The position numbers and the translations under genes were made by a program. Under the pieces are notes generated by a model, which worked only from the letters and a program-made list of their open reading frames with translations, did no database searches and was not told where the DNA came from. Shown one piece after another: positions 34,617 to 42,789 of a DNA stretch of 55,957 nucleotides; position 1 is the stretch's first letter; the number at the start of each line of letters is the position of its first letter. Source of the stretch: UBA2428 sp002343545 (GTDB taxonomy: Bacteria; Bdellovibrionota; UBA2428). The stretch covers positions 1 to 55,957 of the forward strand of contig CALFZE010000054.1 of the NCBI GenBank assembly GCA_937952285.1, read 5' to 3'.

Positions 34617-36535
34617 TAAGGGGACAGCCAGCGAAGGTGTTGGTTTTGGGCCGCGAAGGACAGCGTGTCGTACTGGCGGGGATCCGTCTGGACCGTGCCC
34701 ACTTCGCTAATGAAATCGACGAGAACCCGACTGTCACGCAGGGGGATGAACTCGCGTACCCAAATGCGTGGCCAGGTCTTGGTCCACACGTCGGCCGTGA
34801 CGTTCTGCAGGTCGATGGCTTCCAGGCGCATGATCTGCTGAAGCTTGGCGTTGAAGTGGATGATCGTCGGTCGCCATTGGACTTTCTTGTCGGCGCTCGT
34901 AAGAAACTTTTGGGTTTGGACGGCCGCGACGAGGCTTCCGTTCGGAAGCACTTGCAGCTTCACGTTGATATCCGGCCGCGTCTTCACGTCTTTCCGGTAA
35001 ACGACGAAGTCAGGGAGCCAGGCTACGGCGGAAGCCTCGCCCGAGGCGATGCCGACGCGGGCGAAGCCCACCCGGATGCCTGAGCTTTCGCTCGAACCGT
35101 TCGGGAAACCGTAGAAGGCGACGATAGCGTCTTTTTCGTTCGGAAGCGCGACGACCTTCAGGCCTCGCAAACCGAAACCCGTTATGCCACTGATTTTTTT
35201 GAGCGCGGCGGTTTTCGAGGTACGGCTAAAGGTCACAAAGAAAAGTCCATCGGACTGGGCATTCACGCCGCCCGAGACGAGGAGACTACCGAGCCATAGG
35301 GAAGTGTTTTTGTTGAGCAAAAACACGCGGTCAACGCTATGGCCGTAGTAACCGTTGTTCGGGAACGGCACGTCGATGTTCACGTCCATACGGTTTTGCG
35401 CGACGTTATAGATCTGAAAATTCAGGACGTTCGTTGCTCCGGGGGGAACGCTATCGGTTCCCGTCGAGCCGATGAGCCCAGAGTTTTCGAAGGACTCGAC
35501 CTCGCGGAACTCGTTGACCACGAAGTGTTGCTCGCCGAAGCCATGGACCGCGCCGGTGCGCTCGGAACGTGCCGCGATCATGGTGCGGATGTAGGGGTTT
35601 TCGCCGGTGTAGTTCGCGTTCGCCTTACGCTCGCGGATCGCGACGGAGCGGGTTAATTCCTTGCTGCCCGAAGCCTTGTAAAGGGGGCCCACGGCTGCCG
35701 CGAACTCCGAGCTCATGAACGTTCGCGTCCCGTTCTGGAAGGCGACGACTTGGGCGGAAGTCATGAGGCCCTTGCCGTCCACCGTTGCTTCGCCGATGTG
35801 GTTCATGTCGACGAGGGCCGGAAACTGTTGGGTCTTTTTGGCGGGATTGGGGATCGTCCGAAGTCTCTGGTGACTATCGGTTGGGATGGCATCGACCATG
35901 GTTTGGATTTTGCCGTCCCCGAGAACGCTCGGAGTCGTGTAGGGCTTGAGGATGTCGACCTTGAAAGGCCAAGCGCGCGTGGTTCCCGAAGAGAACGCGA
36001 CGTTGATTGAACCCGTGAGCGTTGAGTCGACGTTGATGCTTGTCGACGTGCCGTTCTTGAGCTTGAGTTTTACCGTAGCCGCCGCGAGACTCTTGTCCGC
36101 CGAAAGGTCCGCGATGACGAGATCGTGGTTCGTGCCGGCCAGGTCCGCGGTAATGCTTTGAATGGTCACGTTTGCGGCTTCTTCGGCGAGCATGAAGTCA
36201 CCGATGTTCAGAACAATTTCGGGGGCCGCGGCCGAAAGGCCAACCTTTGCGGTAACGAAATCGACGCTGTCTTCGGCCGGGCCCGTGATCGAAGGACTCG
36301 GACTCGGAGTCGGAGTCGGATTCGAAGTCTTGGGGGTCGTACCTGAGGTCGTCGTCGTGCCCGTACCGGTCGTGACGCGGGACCGCGTCGACGCCGTCGT
36401 CGTGGCGGCCGTACCGTCGTTATCGAGGGCGGCGTTCGTGGAGCCCGAACGGGTGTTGCCGCCAAAACAACCAGAAAGTCCCGAGAACAAGACGAATGCT
36501 CCCGGCGAAAGAATAAATTTCTTCATGGCTTTCAT
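34616..36535 (-). CDS. Large lipoprotein with Thr/Ser/Pro linker, unknown function
   Basis: A 639-residue protein with a lipobox signal (MKAMKKFILSPGAFVLFSGL, then SGC; lipidated Cys23). A second ATG three codons later is equally usable. Residues 24-90 are a Thr/Ser/Pro-rich flexible linker (TTTASTRS, TTTTSGTT, PTPTPSPSPS), as seen in surface-exposed lipoproteins. The remaining 550 residues are beta-rich and have the feel of a repeated-strand or beta-propeller protein (SLWLGSLLVSGG, GLFFVTFSRTS, KDAIVAFYGFPNG, NGSLVAAVQTQ). No family is recognised. It lies upstream of, and is coupled to, the AlkD-like gene. Confidence 0.72.
   Translation of the reverse strand: MKAMKKFILSPGAFVLFSGLSGCFGGNTRSGSTNAALDNDGTAATTTASTRSRVTTGTGTTTTSGTTPKTSNPTPTPSPSPSITGPAEDSVDFVTAKVGLSAAAPEIVLNIGDFMLAEEAANVTIQSITADLAGTNHDLVIADLSADKSLAAATVKLKLKNGTSTSINVDSTLTGSINVAFSSGTTRAWPFKVDILKPYTTPSVLGDGKIQTMVDAIPTDSHQRLRTIPNPAKKTQQFPALVDMNHIGEATVDGKGLMTSAQVVAFQNGTRTFMSSEFAAAVGPLYKASGSKELTRSVAIRERKANANYTGENPYIRTMIAARSERTGAVHGFGEQHFVVNEFREVESFENSGLIGSTGTDSVPPGATNVLNFQIYNVAQNRMDVNIDVPFPNNGYYGHSVDRVFLLNKNTSLWLGSLLVSGGVNAQSDGLFFVTFSRTSKTAALKKISGITGFGLRGLKVVALPNEKDAIVAFYGFPNGSSESSGIRVGFARVGIASGEASAVAWLPDFVVYRKDVKTRPDINVKLQVLPNGSLVAAVQTQKFLTSADKKVQWRPTIIHFNAKLQQIMRLEAIDLQNVTADVWTKTWPRIWVREFIPLRDSRVLVDFISEVGTVQTDPRQYDTLSFAAQNQHLRWLSP
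36294..36325. repeat. Short tandem repeat in the lipoprotein linker
   Basis: Reading units of about six bases, GGACTC then GGAGTC, repeat four to five times. On the coding strand they specify the Pro-Thr and Pro-Ser repeat of the lipoprotein linker. Such tracts can slip and change linker length between strains. The repeat is short, so this is a possibility only. Confidence 0.5.
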
Positions 36536-36578
36536 GACCCCAGCTTCGCGGAAAGCTGCGATGCATAAAAGCGAAACT

Positions 36579-36605
36579 ACCGTGAAGAAAAACTCCCTTC
36601 ACGGT
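36579..36605 (-). terminator. Possible intrinsic terminator after metG
   Basis: ACCGTGAAG and CTTCACGGT form a nine-base perfect stem with a nine-base loop, in the 106-base gap between metG and the lipoprotein gene. On the minus strand the stem is followed by AGTTTCGCTTTTATG, a poor U-tract, so the terminator may be weak. A second smaller hairpin (36541-36558) follows it. Confidence 0.5.
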
Positions 36606-36641
36606 TTCTTCACCAAAGAGGGAAAGCCCGAAAAGTTTCCT

Positions 36642-38564
36642 CTATTCAGCCACGCCCGGGAAAAATTCCTGCTTTTCCCCGATGGCATGCCCGGCTTCGA
36701 TCGGTCGTCCGAGTTCCTCGATACGGAAGACGTCCGCGGGGAGTCTCAACGATTCTCGCAGCTTCTCCATCGTCACGGGGGCGAAGGGATAGAGCATGAT
36801 CATGAGGTTCTTGAGGACGTAGAAACACGAATAAAGCGCGTTACGGCGCTCTTCTTCGGGGAAGCGGTCGTCGTGCGGTTTGTGCTGGGTAAAGAGGCTG
36901 TTGATGAGGCGGGCGTAATTCTCGATCTGGCCTAACAGCACCCCGTGCTCCGAGCGGTCCATAGCGCGCAGGTACTTCTGCACGAGCTTGGCGGTTTCTT
37001 CGACGATCTTCTCGTTCAGGACGCCGGCCGGAACCTTTCCTTCGAAACGGGAGTGGCACGCCGAGATCGGCTTCTCGAAAGCGGCGTTCAGCGGACCCGC
37101 GAGGAACTTATTCCGTTCGTTCAGCGCGGCGAAGTCGAAGTTCGAGTTCTTCTCGTGCAAGCTGAGCGTCGCGAGGAAATAGCGAATTTGGTCGCCCGTG
37201 TAGCCTTTCTCGTCGAGTAGCTGGTCGCCGCTGTAGAAATTTCCGGTCGACTTGCTCATCTTCTCGCCTTCGACCCAAAGGTGGTAGGAGCCGAAGACGT
37301 CGGTGAGTTGAAACTCCCCCGCGACGGGCGGCCGCATGGGGTCGGCCTGGGTGCCAAGCCACATCGCTCCCTGCATGAGCACGTAGAAATAAACGTTGTC
37401 CTGGCCAAGGAACTGGTAGATCCGCGCCTCGGGGTCCTGCCAGAACGACTTGTAGAGCTCGGGGTCGAGTCCCTTTTCTTTAAGTGCGACCTGCGAGAAG
37501 GAAATCGGCGCGATGAGCGAGTCGGGCCAGACGTAGAGAGTCTTGCCCTTCATCTCGGGATCGAGGTCGGCGGGCATGGGGATGCCCCACGCGACGTCGC
37601 GCGAAATCGAGCGGTGCGCCCAGCCGTCCAGAAGCTCCGAAGGGATTTCCTGGGCGTCGAGCGAGCGCCGGGCTTCCGTAAGATCGGCTTTCGTCTCGAA
37701 CTGGAGCTGCACCTTCTTGCCCGGCGCGTACTTGCTTTTGTGTTTGGGGAGCGAGGCCTTGAGGCCTTTGTACTTTTCCTCGTGCACGTTGGCGAAGGCG
37801 AGCGAAGGAAGCACGGTTCCCAAAACCTCGGTGTACACGGCCGCGCGCCAAGTTTTGTCTTTGGTCTGGATCCAGGTGCGCAGGGGCTCCGAAACCTTCC
37901 AGAGATCAAGCCACCAGTGAACGGTGTCGCGCAGTTCGGGGACGGCATCGCTGAGCGTGCTGCGCGGGTTGAGCAACTCCGAAGGCTCGTACTGGGATCC
38001 GCACTTGTCGCATTGATCGCTGTAGGCGGACTCGTTGTCGCACTTCGGGTTGGGGCACTTGCCGTTGACGAAGCGATCCTGGAGAAAGCGGGAAAGCTTG
38101 GGATCGAACCACTGGCGACTCGTGCGTTTCTCGAGCATGCCGTTTCGGTGGAGCTTGCGGATGAAGTCCTGCGAAAGCGCGCTGTGGATCGGGAAACAAT
38201 CCGGACGCGAGGTTCCCGAGAAAGTGTCGAACGCGATCGAGTAGTTCTTGAGCGTGCGCGACTGCTGGTCGTGAATTCCGTCGATGAACTCGCGAACGGG
38301 AACGCCGGCCTTCAGGGCGGCAAGCTCGCTCGTCGAGCCGTGATCGTCGTTGCCGCTCACGAAGAGGACGTTCTCGGCGCCGATCAGCATGCGAAGATAG
38401 CGCGCGCAGATGTCGGGCGGGATCAGCGCGCCCGCGAGGTGGCCAAGGTGAACGGGGCCGTTCGCGTAGGGCATGCCCCCGGTGACGACGGCGCGTTTGG
38501 GGCGCTTCGCTTGGCTTTTGATGTTCTCGATGTCGAGCGCGGGAATCTTGGGGCGAGGATCCAT
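36642..38564 (-). CDS. metG: Methionyl-tRNA synthetase, divergent active site
   Basis: A 640-residue class I synthetase. PYANGPVHLGH is the HIGH-type motif (residues 32-42), SGNDDHGS follows, and KMSKS is at 435-439. A four-Cys zinc knuckle is seen (Cys170, 175, 185, 188). The catalytic core then shows unusual features. An insertion of roughly 50-70 residues (about 255-313) precedes GWAHRSISRDVAWGIPMP. The methionine-pocket segment WLDAPIGY of E. coli is WPDSLIAP here, and the conserved His in VYFHSLFWPAM is Tyr (VYFYVLMQGAM). I still call it MetRS because of overall layout and zinc knuckle. It has no C-terminal dimerisation domain. Confidence 0.82.
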   Translation of the reverse strand: MDPRPKIPALDIENIKSQAKRPKRAVVTGGMPYANGPVHLGHLAGALIPPDICARYLRMLIGAENVLFVSGNDDHGSTSELAALKAGVPVREFIDGIHDQQSRTLKNYSIAFDTFSGTSRPDCFPIHSALSQDFIRKLHRNGMLEKRTSRQWFDPKLSRFLQDRFVNGKCPNPKCDNESAYSDQCDKCGSQYEPSELLNPRSTLSDAVPELRDTVHWWLDLWKVSEPLRTWIQTKDKTWRAAVYTEVLGTVLPSLAFANVHEEKYKGLKASLPKHKSKYAPGKKVQLQFETKADLTEARRSLDAQEIPSELLDGWAHRSISRDVAWGIPMPADLDPEMKGKTLYVWPDSLIAPISFSQVALKEKGLDPELYKSFWQDPEARIYQFLGQDNVYFYVLMQGAMWLGTQADPMRPPVAGEFQLTDVFGSYHLWVEGEKMSKSTGNFYSGDQLLDEKGYTGDQIRYFLATLSLHEKNSNFDFAALNERNKFLAGPLNAAFEKPISACHSRFEGKVPAGVLNEKIVEETAKLVQKYLRAMDRSEHGVLLGQIENYARLINSLFTQHKPHDDRFPEEERRNALYSCFYVLKNLMIMLYPFAPVTMEKLRESLRLPADVFRIEELGRPIEAGHAIGEKQEFFPGVAE

Positions 38565-38612
38565 GCCCCGTTTATAGGGGGGATGGATTTCGATGACAAG
38601 AAAGGCGTCGCC

Positions 38613-39467
38613 CTAGGCGCGAAAGAATCCGTCGCGTTTGAAGGCGGCCATGCGCGCGTCTTTCTCGCGGAAACGCTCCATGATCCAAGCGGAAAGACCC
38701 GCTTCGTCGACCGGTAGCTTTTCGATGGGATAACGGCGAACTTGCATGTGGTAACGGCCGTTGACTTGGGTGAAAAGATCCCACATCGAGGGAACTCCCA
38801 TTTTCGCGGGATAGCCGATCGTAACGTCGTAGATGGCGTCCACGTGCTCGCGAAGTCCGATGACCGAAGCCGCGAAGCCCCGCGTGCGCGGGAGCAAAAC
38901 GTTCGTCGTCCCGGGGATCCCGCTTTTCGCGGCGAAGGCATTGGAGCTCGCGAGCTTGGACTCGGTCAGGCGCGTGCCTTCGGGAAAGCTCACGAGCCAC
39001 ATGGGGATGTCGTAATGGAGAAACTTGGCGAAGGTCTGCCGAATCGTTTGTTCGTCGCGATCCCATTCGCGCTTGAGAAAAACGCAGTCGAGGAACTGCA
39101 TCCCCCAACCGATGCCCGGAACGTAACGAATGACGTCTTTCGCGAACCACTTCATGTCGCCAAGGCGCTTCTTGCGCCAGGCAAAGGTCATCAGGGCGAC
39201 GACGTCGGGCATCTGTTGATGGTTCGAGATGACGATCGCGTTCTCGAGCTCGGGCACGGGGTCGCCGGTGAAAATGGGCTTGGTGCGATGGATGATCTCC
39301 GACCAAAACACGGACAGTCCCCACCAGCCCTGCGCGATCTGCCGGTTGATGCGCCGAAAGAGGGTGCGCGAGATCGGATAAAAAACCAAACTCAGTATCT
39401 GCAGGGCGTTCGCCACGAGCAAAGTGGAGAAAAGACAAAAGCTGGTGAAGATTCCGAGGATGAACAC
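38613..39467 (-). CDS. 1-acyl-sn-glycerol-3-phosphate acyltransferase-like protein
   Basis: A 284-residue PlsC-family membrane acyltransferase. The N-terminal 35 residues form one or two membrane helices. The motif NHQQMPD gives the HX4D dyad (His83, Asp88), and FPEGTR is at 161-166, as in eukaryotic-type LPAT/AGPAT enzymes, which also have the long C-terminal extension seen here. It probably acylates lysophosphatidate or a related lipid. It is the second PlsC-like enzyme in the window and lies downstream of the RND exporter and CapA-like genes, 48 bases before metG. Confidence 0.85.
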   Translation of the reverse strand: MFILGIFTSFCLFSTLLVANALQILSLVFYPISRTLFRRINRQIAQGWWGLSVFWSEIIHRTKPIFTGDPVPELENAIVISNHQQMPDVVALMTFAWRKKRLGDMKWFAKDVIRYVPGIGWGMQFLDCVFLKREWDRDEQTIRQTFAKFLHYDIPMWLVSFPEGTRLTESKLASSNAFAAKSGIPGTTNVLLPRTRGFAASVIGLREHVDAIYDVTIGYPAKMGVPSMWDLFTQVNGRYHMQVRRYPIEKLPVDEAGLSAWIMERFREKDARMAAFKRDGFFRA

Positions 39468-39537
39468 AGGCCAAGGATGACGCCGCTCGGGCTCCCGGGC
39501 AAGGGGCGGCCCGACTTAAAGCGCCGGATTCCTCCGC

Positions 39538-41718
39538 CTAGCGCGGATTTCCTTTGGGCAGAAGGGCTCGGAAGATCCAGTAGTCGCCGAAGATATTCGC
39601 CAGGAACCCGAGCGCGAGAACGGCGCCGAAAATTTTGGGGGGGTGAAAAACGGATCCCAGAAAGACCAGGGAAACGATCGACATCGAAAGTCCGACGAGA
39701 ATCGTGGGTCGGCCGAGCGTCGCGCTGCTCGCGAGCAAATCCTCGGTCGTCATGCTTTGGCCCCGGCGGCCGTGGAGCAGGAAGTGAATCGCGTTGTCGC
39801 CGCAAAGCCCCACGAGGCTCGAAGCGAAAACGCAGGTCAGCACGTTCACGGGGATCTGGAACACGAGAAACGCGCCGAACGGCACGGCGACTCCCCAAAC
39901 GGTGCTCAGTAAAACCGCCGCGAGCTGCCGTCCGTTCAGGCCGCGGGCGCGCGCAAGCCACAGCGTGAGCCCCAGGACGCAGAGGATTTCCCAGAACGGG
40001 TCGAGCATGACCGGCGGGACGAGCTGGGAGAAATCGGTGTAGAGGGCCATGGGGCCGGCCGTCGCGCACTCGTCGCCGCAAAGCGAGCGGATTCGTCCGA
40101 AGAGCGCGGCGAGCTTCTTCGACTCGAGCGTCGAGGCGTAAACCACCAGCCGGTGCGTGCCGTCCGCGGCTTCGTAGCGGCTCAGCCAACGGCCGTTTTC
40201 GAGCAGGCGCTCGCCCATTTCTCGGAGCTCGCCCGCCGGCCCGAGGAACTCTTCACTCATCCAGGCGCGGTCTTCGCAGAAGGCGACGAGGGGAAAGTCG
40301 CAGATTTGCTTTGAGAGCTCGCTCCGTCTCGCGTCCTGGACGGTGGGCGGGAAAAGCACGGAGAAGTCCGTCTGGAAACTAAGCTCCGAGAGAAGGTCTT
40401 CCGCTTGGACCCGGTAAGCGTTCTCCTTCGGGAAGAGTCTCAGGGGATGGTCGCTGACTTCGAGACGGTCCCAGAACAGGAAGGGGACGCAAACGAGGAT
40501 GGAAAGCGGCCAGGCCAGCCAAGGGGGAAACTTCGAGCGCTCGAGTTTCGCGATCCAGACGGCTTTCCACGCCTTGCGCGGGTTGATCCAGCTTGCTCCG
40601 AAGCGCGGGAAGCATCGGAAGAAGGCCGGCAGGGCGAGAAACAGGATCAGCCATTCGAGCAGCGCGCCCGCTCCGGCCCAGAGTCCAAAATTGGCCACCA
40701 TCCGGATGTCGGACTTGAGGAGACTCCAGAAGCCGATGAGCGTCGTGAGGGAAGTCAGGAAACCGGGTAGCAGCGTGCGGCGCAGGGAGAAGGTCGGCGT
40801 CGATCCCGGATGCTCGAGCTGACGTTCCGAGGCGAAGATAAAATCCTCTATGGTCGCCACGGCCATCATGAGGAAGAGGCCGCTGGAAAGGGCGTCTACC
40901 GAATGGCCCGCCCATCCCATGAGCCCGTAGATCGAAAGCCCGCTCGCGGCGAGGGTCGTGATGAAGATAAGCCCGGAACGCCAGGTTCCGAAGAAAAACC
41001 GAAGCAGCAGGATCGTCAGGAGGCAGGCGATCACGTTGAGACGGGAGTTGGCGCGGATACCCAGTTTGAGTTGCCACTCCTGGAAGGCGGGGCCCGCCCC
41101 GAGAGTCTCGAGATCGTCGCCGGCCATCGCGCGCGCCGATTCAAAAAGCGATCCGACGCGGTCGTGGTCGAGGGGAGCCGCGAAGTCGAAGGAGAACAGC
41201 AGGGCGTCGCTACGTTTGGTGGCCATGAGCGGCCCCCAGCCGGAAGCGCGCAGCGGCTCCACGGAATAGGGCTGCGTGGCCTTCGTCGGATCGCAGGGGT
41301 TCTCGAGGATGCGCGGAAACCAGATGCGCCCGTTTTCCTCTCGTGCCCATCGACGCGGCTCGAAGGAACTCAGCGCGCCCGAGAAGTTCTGCTCGGGATC
41401 GGTGAGTCGTTCTCCGTACCAACGAAAAACACGGCAGGCTTGGGAGTGGGTGAGCGCGCTACCCGGCTTGGCCCTTATCAAAAGAGTCGCCGGCGTGCCC
41501 GTTTCGAACTTATCTTCGAGTTCCACGGTCGGCGAATAAGAAGGGTAGGAAGCATCGGCCATGGAGCGGATCGACGTCGAGACCTTGAGCCGTGCGAGCC
41601 CCGACCAGGCGAAGATCAGGAACGCCGCGAAGAGCCCAAGGCAAGCCCGTGGCCGGCGCACGGCGAAGGCGATCAGGCTTCGCAGGATCCCGTGCAGTCC
41701 ATCCAAGAGAGATTTCAA
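39538..41718 (-). CDS. RND/MMPL family exporter
   Basis: A 726-residue membrane protein with the RND two-fold layout: one helix, a large periplasmic loop (about 45-235), five helices (VIACLLTILLLRFFFG onward, with SGLFLMMAVATIEDFIF carrying acidic residues of the proton relay), then another helix, a second loop, and five helices near the end. MMPL members of this class export lipids such as hopanoids or glycolipids. The start overlaps the CapA-like stop in ATGA. An acyltransferase gene follows 70 bases downstream, so lipid export is the natural reading but the substrate is unknown. Confidence 0.82.
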   Translation of the reverse strand: MKSLLDGLHGILRSLIAFAVRRPRACLGLFAAFLIFAWSGLARLKVSTSIRSMADASYPSYSPTVELEDKFETGTPATLLIRAKPGSALTHSQACRVFRWYGERLTDPEQNFSGALSSFEPRRWAREENGRIWFPRILENPCDPTKATQPYSVEPLRASGWGPLMATKRSDALLFSFDFAAPLDHDRVGSLFESARAMAGDDLETLGAGPAFQEWQLKLGIRANSRLNVIACLLTILLLRFFFGTWRSGLIFITTLAASGLSIYGLMGWAGHSVDALSSGLFLMMAVATIEDFIFASERQLEHPGSTPTFSLRRTLLPGFLTSLTTLIGFWSLLKSDIRMVANFGLWAGAGALLEWLILFLALPAFFRCFPRFGASWINPRKAWKAVWIAKLERSKFPPWLAWPLSILVCVPFLFWDRLEVSDHPLRLFPKENAYRVQAEDLLSELSFQTDFSVLFPPTVQDARRSELSKQICDFPLVAFCEDRAWMSEEFLGPAGELREMGERLLENGRWLSRYEAADGTHRLVVYASTLESKKLAALFGRIRSLCGDECATAGPMALYTDFSQLVPPVMLDPFWEILCVLGLTLWLARARGLNGRQLAAVLLSTVWGVAVPFGAFLVFQIPVNVLTCVFASSLVGLCGDNAIHFLLHGRRGQSMTTEDLLASSATLGRPTILVGLSMSIVSLVFLGSVFHPPKIFGAVLALGFLANIFGDYWIFRALLPKGNPR

Positions 41719-42755
41719 GGTGAACGGCTTTCTTCGGGGTAGATGAGCGACAGACGAGCTTGCACTTTCTCACGCAGGGAAGGGGAGAGCTCTTCGACCT
41801 TGCACCAAGCGAGGATCCCGCCGTGTCGACGCAGGTAGTGAAAATCCATGCGGTAGCCCGTGGGCCCCAGGCACTTTCCGCCGCGAAACGCGAAGTCGAC
41901 CGAGAGAAGGGGCGAAAGACGAGTCGGCCAAGAAAGTTGAAGCCCCAGAAAGTTGCCCAGGCTTTGAAAGCATATCGAGCCGGCCTCCCGGACAATCGGT
42001 CCGGGAACGTGCGAATGAAGGCCGACGACGGTGAGGTTGCGGCCCTGGGCCAAGCGGCGGAACCAGTCGCGGTACTTCGCGGCCTGGAAGTGGCGGAACT
42101 CGAGCCCCCAGTGGGGAAAAACGAGCAGGTGCTCGTCGTCCCGAAGCTCGAGCTCGTCCAGGTAATTCTCGTTCCACTTTACGGTGCTTCGTCCGACGGG
42201 GTCGTCGGCGAAGTTCATCCATTCGCTCGCGGCGGCGATCGCGATGGGGCCGGCCGAGGTGCCAAGTGTCTCCCGCTTGGCCCGGCCCGTCAGCGCGATC
42301 CCGCGTTTTTCGCAGTACTCGACCGTCGAGCGAAAGCCCGCCTCGCCGAAGTCGGCGATATGGTTATTGGCGAGATTAAGGATCAACTTCTTGGGATCGA
42401 GCGCGAGCTCCTGCCAAAGTTCATCGAGATACTCTTCGCTGAGCTTGAAACGAAAGGTTCGGGGAGATCGACCGGCTTTGCGTCGCTCGGCGATCGGGGC
42501 CTCGAGATTGATCCAGACGCGGTCGGCGTCGTTCAGCGTCCTACGCAGATCGGGAGAGGCGCGTGGCCGCTCTTCGGCGTAGTAACCGATGAGATCGCCC
42601 GCGAAGACCACGCGCGCGTTCGCTTCTCCCGCCGCGCGCAGGGATTGGGCCACGCGAGGAAGTCGGTTCGGGTACAAGTCGAGAGACTTGAGGGAGGGCC
42701 GCACGTGGTAGCGCAGCCAGTTCAGGTTCTCGAGGAAGGGGTAAGGCGATGGCAT
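41715..42755 (-). CDS. CapA/PgsA-like metallophosphatase-fold protein
   Basis: A 346-residue cytoplasmic-looking protein of the CapA (poly-gamma-glutamate) superfamily, a calcineurin-like fold. Motifs are VVFAGDLIGYY (metal Asp), VWINLEAPI, LNLANNHIADFGEAGF (the GN/NNHxxD motif) and LVFPHWGLEFRHF, then GLHSHVPGPI. CapA proteins aid polymer or capsule assembly in some species, but in many bacteria their role is unknown, and no capsule genes are visible here. It heads the run CapA-RND-PlsC with a four-base overlap into the RND gene. No signal peptide is seen, unlike many CapA proteins. Confidence 0.8.
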   Translation of the reverse strand: MPSPYPFLENLNWLRYHVRPSLKSLDLYPNRLPRVAQSLRAAGEANARVVFAGDLIGYYAEERPRASPDLRRTLNDADRVWINLEAPIAERRKAGRSPRTFRFKLSEEYLDELWQELALDPKKLILNLANNHIADFGEAGFRSTVEYCEKRGIALTGRAKRETLGTSAGPIAIAAASEWMNFADDPVGRSTVKWNENYLDELELRDDEHLLVFPHWGLEFRHFQAAKYRDWFRRLAQGRNLTVVGLHSHVPGPIVREAGSICFQSLGNFLGLQLSWPTRLSPLLSVDFAFRGGKCLGPTGYRMDFHYLRRHGGILAWCKVEELSPSLREKVQARLSLIYPEESRSP

Positions 42756-42777
42756 CGAAGCCGGCTTAGGCTACAAT
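42749..42777 (+). promoter_or_regulatory. Possible sigma-70-like promoter for the beta-hydroxylase-like gene
   Basis: ATGGCA (42749-42754), a 17-base spacer and TACAAT (42772-42777) precede the gene at 42790. The -35 lies over the start codon of the divergent CapA-like gene. Only 12 bases separate the -10 from the ATG and no ribosome-binding site is visible, so a leaderless message is likely. Confidence 0.4.
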
Positions 42778-42789
42778 CCTCTCGCTAAG

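Noticed and set aside
36294..36325. Repeat that could be read as a CRISPR-like or regulatory array
   Set aside because: Units are only six bases, in frame, and code for the Pro/Thr/Ser linker of a lipoprotein.
39487..39514. TCGGGC/GCCCGA inverted repeat between the exporter and acyltransferase genes
   Set aside because: GC-rich six-base arms around a 16-base loop are expected by chance here, and no U-tract follows.
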